A stretch of 64,000 bases of DNA from Gymnothorax reevesii. Its lineage: Eukaryota; Chordata; Actinopteri; Anguilliformes; Muraenidae. Location: positions 11,181,167 to 11,245,166 of the forward strand of contig CM056587.1 in NCBI GenBank assembly GCA_029721435.1, read 5' to 3'. The translations under genes were made by a program, and so were the position numbers. Below the pieces are notes generated by a model. It searched no databases and was not told where the DNA came from. It was given only the letters and a program-made list of their open reading frames with translations. Of this stretch, positions 1 through 11,278 are shown in pieces. The first letter of the stretch is position 1; every line of letters begins with the position of its first letter.

Positions 1-75
1 CTGTTGCTTCCCACGTTGCACACTCTTTTTCAGAAGTCAAACTTTCGTCAAGAGCAGAGATGCTACCAAACCATA

Positions 76-854
76 CAGTGCTGCCCCCCTCATGATGTAA
101 TCCATTTTGGCTTATTTTTTTATATTTAAATATTTCCGATCATCAAGCTAATTTTGATGTAAGACAAAAAACAATGTGAGTAAACATTAAAATAAGTTTT
201 CAAATGATCATTTAATTCATAATAGGTAAAGAGCTATAGAAAACTTCTTCTTCGCAGAATTGTTTTAATTCGAGAACACTGGAGAGATAATGAGCATGAA
301 CTGTCATGCCACAGCATCTGAGTTCATGTCGAGTCAGGACTTTGATTTGGACATTCCAAGACCTTCATTTAGTTTCTTTTTTGTTTCTTGTGCCATTCAG
401 AGGTGGACAAGCTTGCATGCTTCAGATCATCGCTCTGCTGTATAACCCAACAGCACTTGAGGTTTAGGTCACAAACTGATTGCCAGGTTTTTCATTCAGG
501 ATATTTTGGCAAAGATCAGAATTTATGTTTCCATCTGTTATGGCAAGTTTCCTGAAGCAGCAAAGCAGCCTCAGACCATCACATTACCAGCACGGTGTTT
601 GACTGTTGTTGTCATGTTCTTAGGGCCAGGCTCAAGAAAGATGTTTTTCCATCACTAAATTAAATCATCAGTTAAAAACTGCATTTCATGTTGACTGGGG
701 TTATCTTTGTCTTATGTTATCTTTGTCTTATGTTACACACATATGTATATGTATTAATATATGTTTCATTATCTGAAACATTTAAGTGTGATAAATATTC
801 TAAAATGCTGTTGTTGAAATCAAGAATGGGGCAAAGACTTTTTTTGCAACACTG
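76..854 (-). mobile_element. Tc1-like DNA transposon, internally deleted derivative
   Basis: The left end begins CAGTGCTG after a TA at 74-75, and the right end finishes in the inverse CAACACTG at about 847-854. The dinucleotide after it is CA, so the right TA target site has probably mutated. Both subterminal regions resemble the familiar teleost Tc1 ends: the AACATTTAAGTGTGA block and the GGGGCAAAGACTTTTT block lie at 776-845. Between them on the minus strand is a short piece of the transposase C-terminal half (see next entry). Most of the coding region is missing, so this is a non-autonomous deletion product. Its family also supplies the fragment at 56708. Family assignment rests on remembered teleost consensus; exact subfamily unknown. 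Confidence 0.75.
480..625 (-). pseudogene. Tc1-type transposase fragment (catalytic-core region)
   Basis: Read on the minus strand, the stretch near 610-545 translates as VKHRAGNVMV-stop-GCFAASGNLP. This matches the hallmark Tc1 transposase segment VKHGGGSIMVWGCFAASG, which follows the second catalytic aspartate region of the DDE domain. The W codon of the motif has become TGA, and a second stop follows within about ten codons, so no protein can be made. The downstream words (…ILIFAKIS, KNLA) correspond to the family's ILQENLKP stretch. The N-terminal DNA-binding half and the final catalytic glutamate region are not present. It lies inside the deletion derivative at 76-854. Confidence 0.75.
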
Positions 855-1887
855 CATTCATTTTTAATCATTTAGATAAATGATCTTTGTCTCCGTAAAC
901 CATGTTAACACACGTTGAGTGTCAACCCACCACGAGCACTAAAGTCTAGCATGTCTGATTCTATGAGAATTTTTCATTCTACTGAGTTTCTTAGTCGAAG
1001 GAACTACGAGTACAAAAGCAAGCTGTAACATGATGACTTGCCCTAAAACAAATTATTGATACAAGCACTCATCAAAAGAAGTACTATTGAATTCAAGCAT
1101 GAAGAAGACTTGTTCCAGTCTCTTTCATGTTTCAGTCAAGAGCATAGTCATTGAAATGCATTTGCTGTGAAATTGGAATTTTGCCCTCATTTGCGTGATT
1201 CTTTTATTTGGGGTTTCATCAAAATGTCTCAAAGTTGCTTTTTCTTTCTCCAAATGAATTAGATTTAAAAATTCTTTGGAATTATCAAAATGGGCTAATG
1301 CTCTGAAGATACAATTATGCAAATAATAGTTCTGAAGTCATTTTTTAAAAGCCATCATTGATATTAATATAGACATTATTTTCCAAAGATCTGAGTAACA
1401 GATGCAGTCATAGCATTTTCATGAAGGTAATGAAATTTACAGGACAGATATATAGACTGTGATTAAGTGATCCAAATTCATTGGTAGAACTACTGAGCAT
1501 GGCACTGCAGCAAAAAATTTATAATTCACTTTTCTTTTAAAGTCAGACTGTCATGAATTTCATCTTCAAAAATTTTGATTTAGAATTGGATAATAGATTG
1601 TATTAATTTACTGAGCAAATCGGCTTCCAATAAGCTGCGTTGCCATTAATGATTAAGAATTGCAGCTTTACATCCACGAAGAAGGCTACAATTTGACGTC
1701 GAATGAACTGTAGTTAACTGAAATTTCTCGAAATTCTATCTAGAATTAGACTGTAATTTTGTAAAAGCTGCTGAAGGAGGTATTTAGATAAGGTTTAGAT
1801 TTTGTTAAATAAGATAATTGCTATTTCAGAAGCTAGACCTCTTGAATAACTTTGATACCTGCAAAGTTCAAAGCATGGCCGGCATAT
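855..1887. other. Unannotated AT-rich single-copy-looking DNA
   Basis: No coding region, RNA gene or repeat was recognised. Open frames here are short and composition-driven. Confidence 0.5.
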
Positions 1888-2661
1888 TTAACCCAATCAT
1901 GGGCAGTGTCCCTTTTTGGGACAGGCAATAGTCATTGACATATTGTGGCTCAGAAGCAAAGGCCCATAACTGTGATGGTTAAATTGTGCAGCAGATTGGT
2001 AGGTGGAGTTGTTGCCCTTGAAATAGGTCATGTGATGTATTTTCCCATGATCCCCTGTGTCAAAATGGTAGACACATTGGAAAATGACACGGCAAAAAAG
2101 AAAAGAAGATCAGACAGGTGAGTAAAAAAGTAAAACAGCGTGAATTGTTACATTAAACGGCTAAAAAAGTGTAAACAGTATTGTAATTTATAATTTAGAA
2201 AATATTGTTCAAGATATACCTTGTAACGTCCCTTTTTAGGTTTAGGTTTGGTTTTCCACACCAAACAGTAGTAACACACAAAACATTATTGTCCACGGTA
2301 ATCCTATATAACTGCAAACTATCATAAAAACTAAAATTAGGATAGCAATACCTTCATAGACACAGATTTTCAAGACTGCTAGTCTGCTCTGTTTCTAAAA
2401 TCATAGTTTTTTTGTTTCTCAGGTGATTATATTCAACAAGTAAAGTTTGCTATGACATGCAAAAGCGTGAAATTACTGTAAGTTGAAAATTATGCACCCT
2501 GTTGTGGGCAGCGTCCCACTATTGGGACGGAACTAAAATCGTTCAAATATGGAAATTGATTTTACTAAACTTTTTAAGCTTTTTTCTGTGTATAACTAAC
2601 CAAAGCCCGAAACATATAAAAAGGAAAAGGGGATTTGACACCCTGCCCATGATTGGGTTAA
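1888..2661. mobile_element. piggyBac-like MITE with TTAA target sites
   Basis: The element lies between TTAA at 1888-1891 and TTAA at 2658-2661. Its ends are inverted repeats: CCCAATCATGGGCAG at the left and the exact complement CTGCCCATGATTGGG at the right, giving at least 15 bp with TTAA on each side. CCC next to TTAA is the piggyBac hallmark. Just inside the left end a small hairpin, GTCCC…GGGAC, sits at 1908-1922. A similar hairpin at 2513-2528 is preceded by GGGCAGC, a direct repeat of the left terminal word. At 766 bp between targets it has no transposase. A short exon-like reading frame at 2065-2118 is described in the findings. Confidence 0.85.
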
Positions 2662-4200
2662 TGATATAAATGCATGCAATGCGTCAGACTTTCACGATAC
2701 ACTGATAACCAATTTACTCAACTATTCAATTATTAATCCTTCAACGTAAGAAGTGTTAGTAATTTAATAAATTAAATATTATTGCTTGGCGTGGCAACTA
2801 TGCTGCCCAGCAAATGCAACCTATTCTTTGGAACACTGAAAACATTATAATTAAGTACAATCTTAAAATTAATTAGGTTACACTGCTGAAGGAATCCTAG
2901 AACAGAAGATGAAATTCAGAGAAAGCACTGGGTTAACTGATTGATTACTTTTTTTTCATTATTATTAGGCTTTTATTGTTTGTTTGTTAGTTTTTTTGCA
3001 TCAACACAATATCACTTTTAAGACAATGTAGCCCTTCAGTGATCTGTCATTTCTTAATAGTTTAATCACAGGCTTATATATTGGTCTTGATCATGGAGTA
3101 AATAAATTGAGTGATAATTAATCAAGCAATCTTGAATAGGTACACCTTGAAAGCAATTATCGTCCCATGAATGACACAAGGTCGCAAGTTACATTGTGTT
3201 ACTTTTGTGTAAATTCTGTTTGAAACTTCGAGGAACTGTGAAAAATCAGCCATTGAAGATAATCACTCACATATTAATTTTTGTTACATTAGTTCTAAAG
3301 GGAGTAAAGTTGTATATTCAATATTTACTCTTGTGCACTGTAACCAAGGGCAAATACTGAATATGCAACTTCACTCCCTGTGTGTGTCTAGTAGACAAAA
3401 CAAAAGCCTGACTACTCTAACTAGCACAAAAAATACAAGGGTTGGCAACCACCCCAAATGGCTCGTGGGTCTATACATAGAACAACTACGGGCATATGTA
3501 TCGGAGCCCCCAGTCTTACCTGTCCCAAGCCCTGGAAGTATACACAAACTAAAAAAAAAAAAAAACACTTTCAGATAAACAGAGGGAAACAAAGATAAAT
3601 GGGAACGGGCCGTACACACTGCATGAACAAAAAGCGAAATGAGCAGCCATCAGAATAGCAAACAGTCCATGATTTTAAACTGGAGGAATGAATCAGGACT
3701 GGTTGATAGTAGAATGGCGGAATGCTTGGATTGGTGAAGGCGGGACTGCAGAGGCTGTGGTTGGTGAAGGCGGGACTTGTCGGATGAAGACTGACAGGCA
3801 GCACAGCAAATGGCGATGGTGGCAGATGAAGGCAGGGAAGTCCACAAAATAGTTCACCAAATGGACATTTTAGATTTGGGTGGGACTGGAGATGCCAAAT
3901 TAAAATAAAATAAATACACAAAGACAACTATTACACTGTGGGAGAACAGGTGCGCAAAGCAAGGGAGGTAAACACAAGAGGAATAAAAAATGACACAATA
4001 ATTAATGAATGCAAATTAAATTACCAAATGAAACCAACACTAATAGTCAGCTAGAGGGCGGGGAGAATAATTAACAATTATGGCACATAACACAGACAGC
4101 AATAGAGGAACATTATGTGTATTGGTACAAACAAACCACATATTGCAGACTAAATTGTGACAAATAAAATTAAAATAAATAACAAGCTAGCAATTACCCC
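2662..4200. other. Unannotated; A-tract and small direct repeat
   Basis: AT-rich DNA without a recognised gene. An A-rich tract at about 3551-3565 follows a complex stretch (3380-3550) that could be a retroposed fragment, but I could not match it. A 17-bp word TTGGTGAAGGCGGGACT occurs twice at 3731 and 3761, 30 bp apart. Overlapping open frames on both strands at 3333-3927 look incidental. Confidence 0.4.
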
Positions 4201-5671
4201 TTTCACTGAAAATCCTTGTTATAAGGTGGTCATTTGCACAGCATGTTAAACCAGCTTCTGCAAGTATCTCAATGCCTCAAATCAATATCACCACCGCTAC
4301 ATATTGATCCCAAAGGGCGAAATTCAACAGCCTGGAAAAAGTGATTAGTGCATACAGATTTGATGAAATATTTACAATTATATTATATTAATAAATCCAA
4401 ATTAAACACATTCTGCAGAATCCAAAAGATCTTTGACATACAATTTGCTCAAGATCTTTATCACGCAAATCATTATCAGGCAATCGCAAGCATTTGATGT
4501 TTAAATAATTGTCCATAATGTTTTAAAATAGAGTTCTTTGAAAATCTGTACATTCATCATTAGAGAGCTTAACTTATAATGCATACATGGACTTCCCAGT
4601 CATACAGAAACACAAAATGTAAATGCATCTTTAATCAGCTGTTTCATAGTGGGGCAAGACATTTGAGTCAATAAATATTAAATTATTACAAGCAGTCCCT
4701 GTCTCCACTGCTGATCAATCTTTTTAGTACCCCAACAGTTTCCAAGCAGTAAAAAATGTATATATGAAATTTAAATACTTTATTGTTTCACATATACACA
4801 CACACACACACTCACACACATAACTATCTAAATCTTTGTTCGATAAAAGTGGCCAATTTTTGCTGTAATACCACTAAGGAGATCATTACCATTGATAGCA
4901 ATAACAAATAACATGGATAGCAATCACTCTAATGTAAGTTGTGAGGGTGGAATATTTATCTTTACCTCCTCAACCAAAAAACAAGGACCCCACTGAGACG
5001 AGGGTCATAAGTCCACATGCTTGTACCTTGAGATTGAATTTTTGGAGACACAGCCAGCACCTCGACAGCTCCATAAAACGCAGAGCACTGGAGATGGGTT
5101 CAAGTGATAGTGATAAAACCCTCCACAAAAATAGCTGTACAGCCAGTTGGATAGGTTACATGACAGTAACAAAAATAGGTTAAATACTCCTTGTACCTTC
5201 AACTCAATTGAGTACCGATTCTGAAACAAAATAAACTATGTTTTTTTTTTATTTCTAATTTCCTATTCTAAAACTAAATCGGAAAATGAATGACTAAACA
5301 ATATTAATATTGACCCTCAGCCTTCAATATTTTAACAACAGCCTTAACATTGACTGATCAGTTCAGCGTGGGTTGTGTCCTGATAATTAGCTGGTGGGAA
5401 TTTGTGCAGCCCGACTCCAAAGCGCTGATTGTGACCGTTCGCTGCACATATAAAATGATTTTGGGGGGGGGACTATAAAATAAAAACTAGGAAACTAAAA
5501 AATAAAAAAAGACCTTAGCTAAGGCAAGAAGTTAGGGTAGCTAACTCTACCAAAATAAATAAGCTTGCTAGCGAAGTTACTGAAGTTAGCAAAGTTACTG
5601 AAAGGACACACAGACACAAGTACTTAGACAGAACAGGGTAAGTTGACCAGCGTGCTCACAAAGATGTTGAT
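4201..5671. other. Unannotated AT-rich DNA with a CA repeat
   Basis: A CA/CACT simple repeat lies at about 4795-4821. A short run of related words (AAGTTACTGAAGTTAGCAAA) is at 5570-5600. Nothing else was recognised. Confidence 0.5.
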
Positions 5672-5817
5672 TATACTCTTCCAAAAAAGAAACTATACAA
5701 ATATTGAATTATTGATTACACTTTCTTTTCAATATGTTTTCCACATTTGTCAAAACATTTCATGTATAATAAATTGATGCTAACAACAATGTATAGTTTC
5801 TTTTTTGGAAGAGTATA
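5672..5817. mobile_element. 146-bp MITE with perfect 28-bp terminal inverted repeats
   Basis: Positions 5672-5699 (TATACTCTTCCAAAAAAGAA…) are the exact reverse complement of 5790-5817. The ends lie at TATA, consistent with a TA target duplication as in Tc1/mariner elements. The 90-bp interior is AT-rich and codes for nothing. Perfect terminal repeats suggest it is young. The superfamily is inferred only from the TA ends. Confidence 0.8.
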
Positions 5818-8606
5818 CTTTGTTGCTCAGACGTGACAGTGCACCTGCGCAAGCTGGAAGGATGAAGTATGACATGCCATTATTATTATTCTTTAATCAT
5901 AGACAAATAGAGTGTATTATTTTTATATCACAAACACCATTTTCTTATTTTGAATTATATTCACAAATCAATATGCTTCTACTTTTCTTGGTAGCATCAT
6001 TACTTGAATGAGCAAATAAAATGTTGGGAAATAAAAGCAAGCAGAACATGTGGCAGATGGGCAGAGAAAGCGTGAACTTCTTGCGACAGAGTGTGAGAGT
6101 GTGTGTCTTGTGTGTGCGTGTGCGTAGAAGGACAAGACACATTCACTGGGAACAGCGTCTAATGGCACGGGGGTTAACAGTGTTCGTGGGTCTAACAGAC
6201 CACCACATGATACACATCACAGAGACACACTCTTTTAAATGAGCGTGGGCGTGTTTCTGCTATCTGGCACTCACTTCGTGGCGTCTGGTCCCCATAATGA
6301 ACTAGGCTGCTGAAACTGACTTAAAACATGTTCCTCCTAGACCCTTCTTACTGGGAGATCGATACTGAAAGGCTTTAGTAATTGCCATGTGCTTCATTAA
6401 AAGTGTGGCGGCCCCGTCGTTAAGGATCCCTGTTTTACGACAGGGCCACATCAGAGAGCTTGGATTAGAAATGTGCACTTAAAACTAACTCCACATCGCT
6501 GTAAACACTCTGATTGCTTCCTGAAGGGATGATCTCAAATCCTCACTATGAAAGCCACTTAATTTGGCAGTTTTTAATGTGAAAATCAGCAGAAAAAAAA
6601 ATGTAGAGCTTCAATTTAATAAATCCACTGCTTATACTGTATCTAGTTTATATTTGTTCACATTTATCTATATGTTCAGGGAAGCAAAAATGTAATAACT
6701 CAGATCACAAAAGAAATATTTTATATTAAAAATACTATATGTTCACAATTTTTTCTGTTTGGCACCGTATTATTGTTAATTTTGACTTTGTTATATTCCA
6801 TTAGTATACCACAGTATTATTGCAAGTCATTTAATTTGAGCCATTTGAGCCAAAATGTGGATTGTGTAAATTCATGTTTTATAATGTCTGCTAGTAAATA
6901 TGAAATTCTGTGAAACATTTAGCAAGCATACTAGGTACATGAATAAACATTACACCACACTTAAGAGTTCACAACTAATTTTAGTGCCATCCAACGAGGA
7001 TGATTCCTTTGGAATTCGTAGAGTAAATGTCACATATTGATCTGCGGCTGGTGTTGGAACATTGACATTCTCTCGTTTTACATGAGAAAGAATTCAGCCA
7101 CATGCCAATTAGGTTTGTTTACTCTGGAAAGACCACAACGGGTGTGCCAGGAACGCATTCCTCGCCAACACAAAGGTTGATTTTCTTTCTTTCTGGAAAT
7201 GGTCAGCAAGCTGAAACATATCTGCTTCAGCAGGGTCGCTGACTGTAAGTGGACATTTTCAAACAAATTGCAAACCCTCCTGCTTGCTTCTCAGAATAGG
7301 CATCACCTGATCGGATAAAAACCACTACCACAGGCCCACTATGTAAAAAAAAAATCATTATCACTGTAAACTCCTTCCTAAAGCAGAGGATCTTTAGCAG
7401 AGTCAGCATAAATGTGCTGATAGTTTATGATGTTTTATTATTGTATTGCTGTCAGAGTCAGTATCAAAGCTGAACTGCGGTCTGCTGTCTGATGTTAGAG
7501 AACTTCTCTCAATAGGGAAAGCGACAAGAACTACGAATAGAAGGTCCCTGACCTCCTCTTCGGAGGGGGAAGTTATCAATTGTGACACCTGCTTCAAGTC
7601 CACCTTCCCTATGACCTGTAAGGAAGATTCAGGCTGGCAGGTCTATTCTGCCCCTGACAGCTCCCACATGGGCAGGGGGTTGGGTGGGAATGGGGGTTGG
7701 TGTTGTCACATATACTGTGTCACCCCAGATCGCTCATAGCACCAATCCCCGCAATGCAATGTCACCCATCCCAGCATTGGGTATTTCTGGCTGTTGCTAC
7801 AAGGTGAGTACAGCTGCCCATGTTGCTTAGCCTCTCTGAGTATACACAGCTCTGTCAGAATCGCTCTGTTTAATACCCTCTCTTCCCCTCTAGCGCAGCA
7901 GATGGCCTCAGGACTAGCATGATCACCTCACTGACGTCCATGTCGCTGGTCTTTCTCCATGGTGTCTGTCGCATATTGTTCTCCCGGAGACTTCACAGTT
8001 AAATGGAAATATTTCCAAAAGGTTATAGCCCCCTACCTCCCTGACAGGAAATTGGTACCTGCCTCTAAGGTGTACTACCATACTGCTCAGTGTCTGTGAC
8101 ATTACCTTTTACTGCTGGACTGGCCCAAGAGCTGACAGCTGGGGGAAGCTTTTGAAGAGGGTCCTGAGCATGGTAGAGCAGCTTTCTGCCTGCATGCAAG
8201 TGCATCCCTTTGTCTCAGAGGTGGGCTAGAGTAGTCCGCTTGGGAACAGCAAACGCATGTCATCCCGACCCCAATCGCCATAGATCATAAGCAATAATCT
8301 CAGGGGTCCTTGCAGGGTTACGGACAATACGCCTCTGTATCACCGTCCATTCATCTCCTGGGAGGAAATGACTAAATCCAATACAGCCCGATAAAGATCC
8401 ATTCAGTCCCGTAATCCCTGCATGGGGATCATTTCCCAGATAAACGCTGCTGTTTCCTGCCCTAGCCTCTCCTACCTCTGTAGTTTCCCATGGTCAGCAT
8501 GCCAGCGGCGTGAAAGATGGATTGATCTGGTGGCATGAATACCGCCCCATGACCTCTGCCTGTCAGTCAGACTCTCTGTGACAGCACTGCCCCATTGGTC
8601 TCAGAA
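5818..8606. other. Unannotated complex DNA, candidate regulatory stretches
   Basis: No transposon or coding exon was recognised. Around 6380-6590 the sequence has complex, balanced composition. It includes an imperfect hairpin, GTGGCGGCCCCGTCGT at about 6404 against ACGACAGGGCCAC at 6438, whose right arm carries a TTTTACGAC word like posterior Hox/Cdx sites. Around 7080-7320 similar complex sequence is found. These could be conserved non-coding elements, but only cross-species alignment could show that. Confidence 0.3.
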
Positions 8607-8701
8607 TCATAACAAAATTCATTTTTTACAAATCTAGGTTCAATGAGGATAGAAGGTCTATTCACATTTTACCCAGATTTGTGAAAATGAATCTGTTACG
8701 T
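8607..8701. repeat. Near-palindrome, about 95 bp, long hairpin
   Basis: The left arm 8607-8650 (core TCATTTTTTACAAATCTAGG) pairs with the right arm 8659-8700 (core CCCAGATTTGTGAAAATGA) with only scattered mismatches and one or two bulges. The loop is about 8 nt, near GAAGGTC. Either a palindromic MITE or a miRNA-like hairpin would look like this. No target duplication is obvious. Confidence 0.6.
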
Positions 8702-9097
8702 TTCACATTTGCATTGCGAGAAGCAAATGGTCAACTGTAAGAACACTCTCATTCATCCAACATTGTATTCCAAAGTCATGAATTTGAATATCAAGCAGGC
8801 CACCCCTTTGCAGCTGTGAAAGCCGTTATTCCTCAGAGATTGTGTTCTGCAAAAGTTTAGGACATGGGGTTGCTGGACTTTGCCTCCATTTTCATTTCAG
8901 CTGGGAAAGCATTTGTGAAGCTGAGTGGTGATTTTTGGCTATTGGTCAAAATAAGCAGTTTAGTTTAAACCATGATAAATGACTACAGATCAAGGAGTTT
9001 TATAGTACATTTGGCAATGTAATGCACTTAATTAACCATGAATTGGTGTTTAAAGTTTCAGTTCAATAACAACATGTTGTCATGCCATCAGTAGTTA
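8702..9097. other. Unannotated spacer
   Basis: AT-rich spacer before the Harbinger-like element; nothing recognised. Confidence 0.5.
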
Positions 9098-9306
9098 CCA
9101 GGGGCCTGCCTCACAAAGCTGGATTAACATACCCGGGGTTTCCCGCAGTTACCCAGCTGCACCTAACCAGACATCCAGGGTCTTGATTATCGGTCTCACG
9201 AAGCCGGCAAATCAACTCGTTCAGTGAACCCAGAGGTTTCCGATCTAGATCTGTGCTCGTGCACATAAAAGGAGCGGTGTTAACTCCATTTGACCGATTG
9301 CGCACC

Positions 9307-9470
9307 ATGGAGAAGCCGCAGAGAGCAACTTATTTCTCGACGGAGGAGCAAACAATTATTCTAAGGATGTATGAAGAATATAAAGACATCATTCAGGCAA
9401 AAAGCAACACTGTTGCAGCTGCCAGAAGCCGCAAGGAATCTTGGCAAAAAATCGCCGACTCTGTCAATGC
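9307..9470 (+). CDS. Myb/SANT-like protein of Harbinger element, first exon only
   Basis: An ATG in the good context CACCATGG opens a frame of 54 codons plus two bases, ending at GC|GTAAGT, a strong splice donor at 9471. The peptide starts MEKPQRATYFSTEEQ and includes ILRMYEEYK and a tryptophan in SRKESWQKIADSVNA. This W/helix spacing is typical of the trihelix/Myb-like proteins encoded by Harbinger transposons, which carry the nuclease to terminal repeats in the nucleus. The next exons are not found, since the element is interrupted by the minisatellite from 9851. It is probably a non-functional relic, although this exon itself has no stop or frameshift. Family assignment is from motif style and position beside the TIR. 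Confidence 0.65.
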
Positions 9471-9850
9471 GTAAGTTACTGGGATTGTAATATTAAATCA
9501 CCGCTGTGTGTCTCTCAAATGTATGTGCCTGTTTCAATTTTCTTTTATTCTTTTTGACAATACAACCTCATCAGTTTAGTTGCAACCCCAGTGGAGCCAA
9601 AAGGACTTAGTAGCAAATAAAAAATAAATACAAGAACATAGTTCAAAGCGGTCAGTAAGTTTATTATACGTATCTTCCAGGCTACATATATGATGTGAAC
9701 AATATACACACATAGTCTACAAAGTTTTACCTTTTACGCCATCCCTTTGTGAAATGATCACAATGGAAGTGATTTTATATTATGTGCAGCTCACAGGAAA
9801 AAATGTGCCAAGGAAAAGACGGGAGGGAGTCCTCCGACGCAATCGTACAC

Positions 9851-11278
9851 TCCTGCAGAGGAGGGGTCCTCCGACACAACTGTACACTCCTGCAGAGGAG
9901 GGGTCCTTCGACACAACCGTACACTCCTGCAGAGGAGGGGGTTCTCCGACACAACCGTACACTCCTGCAGAGGAGGGGTCCTTCGACACAACCGTACACT
10001 CCTGCAGAGGAGGGGTCCTCCGACACAACCGTACACTCCTGCAGAGGAGGGGTCCTTCGACACAACCGTACACTCCTGCAGAGGAGGGGGTTCTCCGACA
10101 CAACCATACACTCCTGCAGAGGAGGGGGTCCCCCGACACACCCCGTACACTCCTGCAGAGGAGGGGTCCTCCAACACAACCGTACACTCCTGCAGAGGAG
10201 GGGGTCCTCCTACACACCCGTACACTCCTGCAGAGGAGATGGTCCTCCTACACACTCGTACACTCCTGCAGAGGAGGGGTCCTTCTACACACCCATACAC
10301 TCCTGCAGAGGAGGGGTCCTCCTACACAACCGTACACTCTTGCAGAGGAGTGGGTCCTCCTACACACCCATACAATCCTGCAGAGGAGGGGTCCTCCTAC
10401 ACACTCGTACACTCCTGCAGAGGAGGGGTCCTTCTACACACCCATACACTCCTGCAGAGGAGGGGTCCTCCTACACAACCGTACACTCCTGCAGAGGAGG
10501 GGTCCTTCTACACACCCATACACTCCTGCAGAGGAGGGGTTTTCCTACACACTCGTACACTCCTGCAGAGGAGGGGTCCTTCTACACACCCATACACTCC
10601 TGCAGAGGAGGGGTCCTCCTACACAACCGTACACTCCTGCAGAGGAGGGGTCCTTCTACACACCCATACACTCCTGCAGAGGAGGGGTCCTCCTACACAA
10701 CCGTACACTCCTGCAGAGGAGGGGTCCTCCTACACACCCATACACTCCTGCAGAGGAGGGGTCCTCCTACACAACCGTACACTCCTGCAGAGGAGGGGTC
10801 CTCCTACACAACCGTACACTCCTGCAGAGGAGGGGTCCTCCTACACAACCGTACACTCCTGCAGAGGAGGGGTCCTCCTACACACCCATACACTCCTGCA
10901 GAGGAGGGGTCCTCCTACACAACCGTACACTCCTGCAGAGGAGGGGTCCTCCTACACAACCGTACCCTCCTGCAGAGGAGGGGACCTCCTACACAACCAT
11001 ACACTCTTGCAGAGGAGTGGGTCCTCCTACACACCCGTACAGTCCTGCAGAGGAGGGGTCCTCCGACACACCCGTACACTCCTGCAGAGGAGGGGTCCTT
11101 CTACACACCCGAACACTCCTGCAGAGGAGGGGTACTCCTACCCACCCATACACTCCTGCAGAGGAGGGGTCCTTCTACACACCCGTACACTCCTGCAGAG
11201 GAGGGGTCCTCCTACACACCCATACACTCCTGCAGAGGAGGGGTCCTCCGACACAACAGTACACTCCTGCAGAGGAGT
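9851..11278 (+). repeat. 37-bp minisatellite, 39 units, inside the Harbinger-like element
   Basis: I count 39 occurrences of the core TGCAGAGGA. The usual unit is 37 bp and includes GTACACTCCTGCAGAGGAGG followed by GGTCCTCC(T/G)ACACA(A/C)CC. The core CTCCTGCAGAGGAG is a near-perfect palindrome with a PstI-type CTGCAG centre. The first eight or so units carry CGACACAACC, and later units mostly TACACA(A/C)CC. CCTTC and CCTCC, and CCGTAC and CCATAC, alternate in the middle, hinting at dimer-scale amplification. A few units have an extra G or CTTGCAG variants. The unit lacks stop codons in all three forward frames, so long open frames of 351-552 codons run through the array; these are a by-product. 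Confidence 0.95.

Noticed and set aside
9851..11278. CRISPR-like array (regular ~37-bp spacing)
   Set aside because: The units are contiguous with no unique spacers, and the surrounding DNA is a vertebrate transposon landscape.
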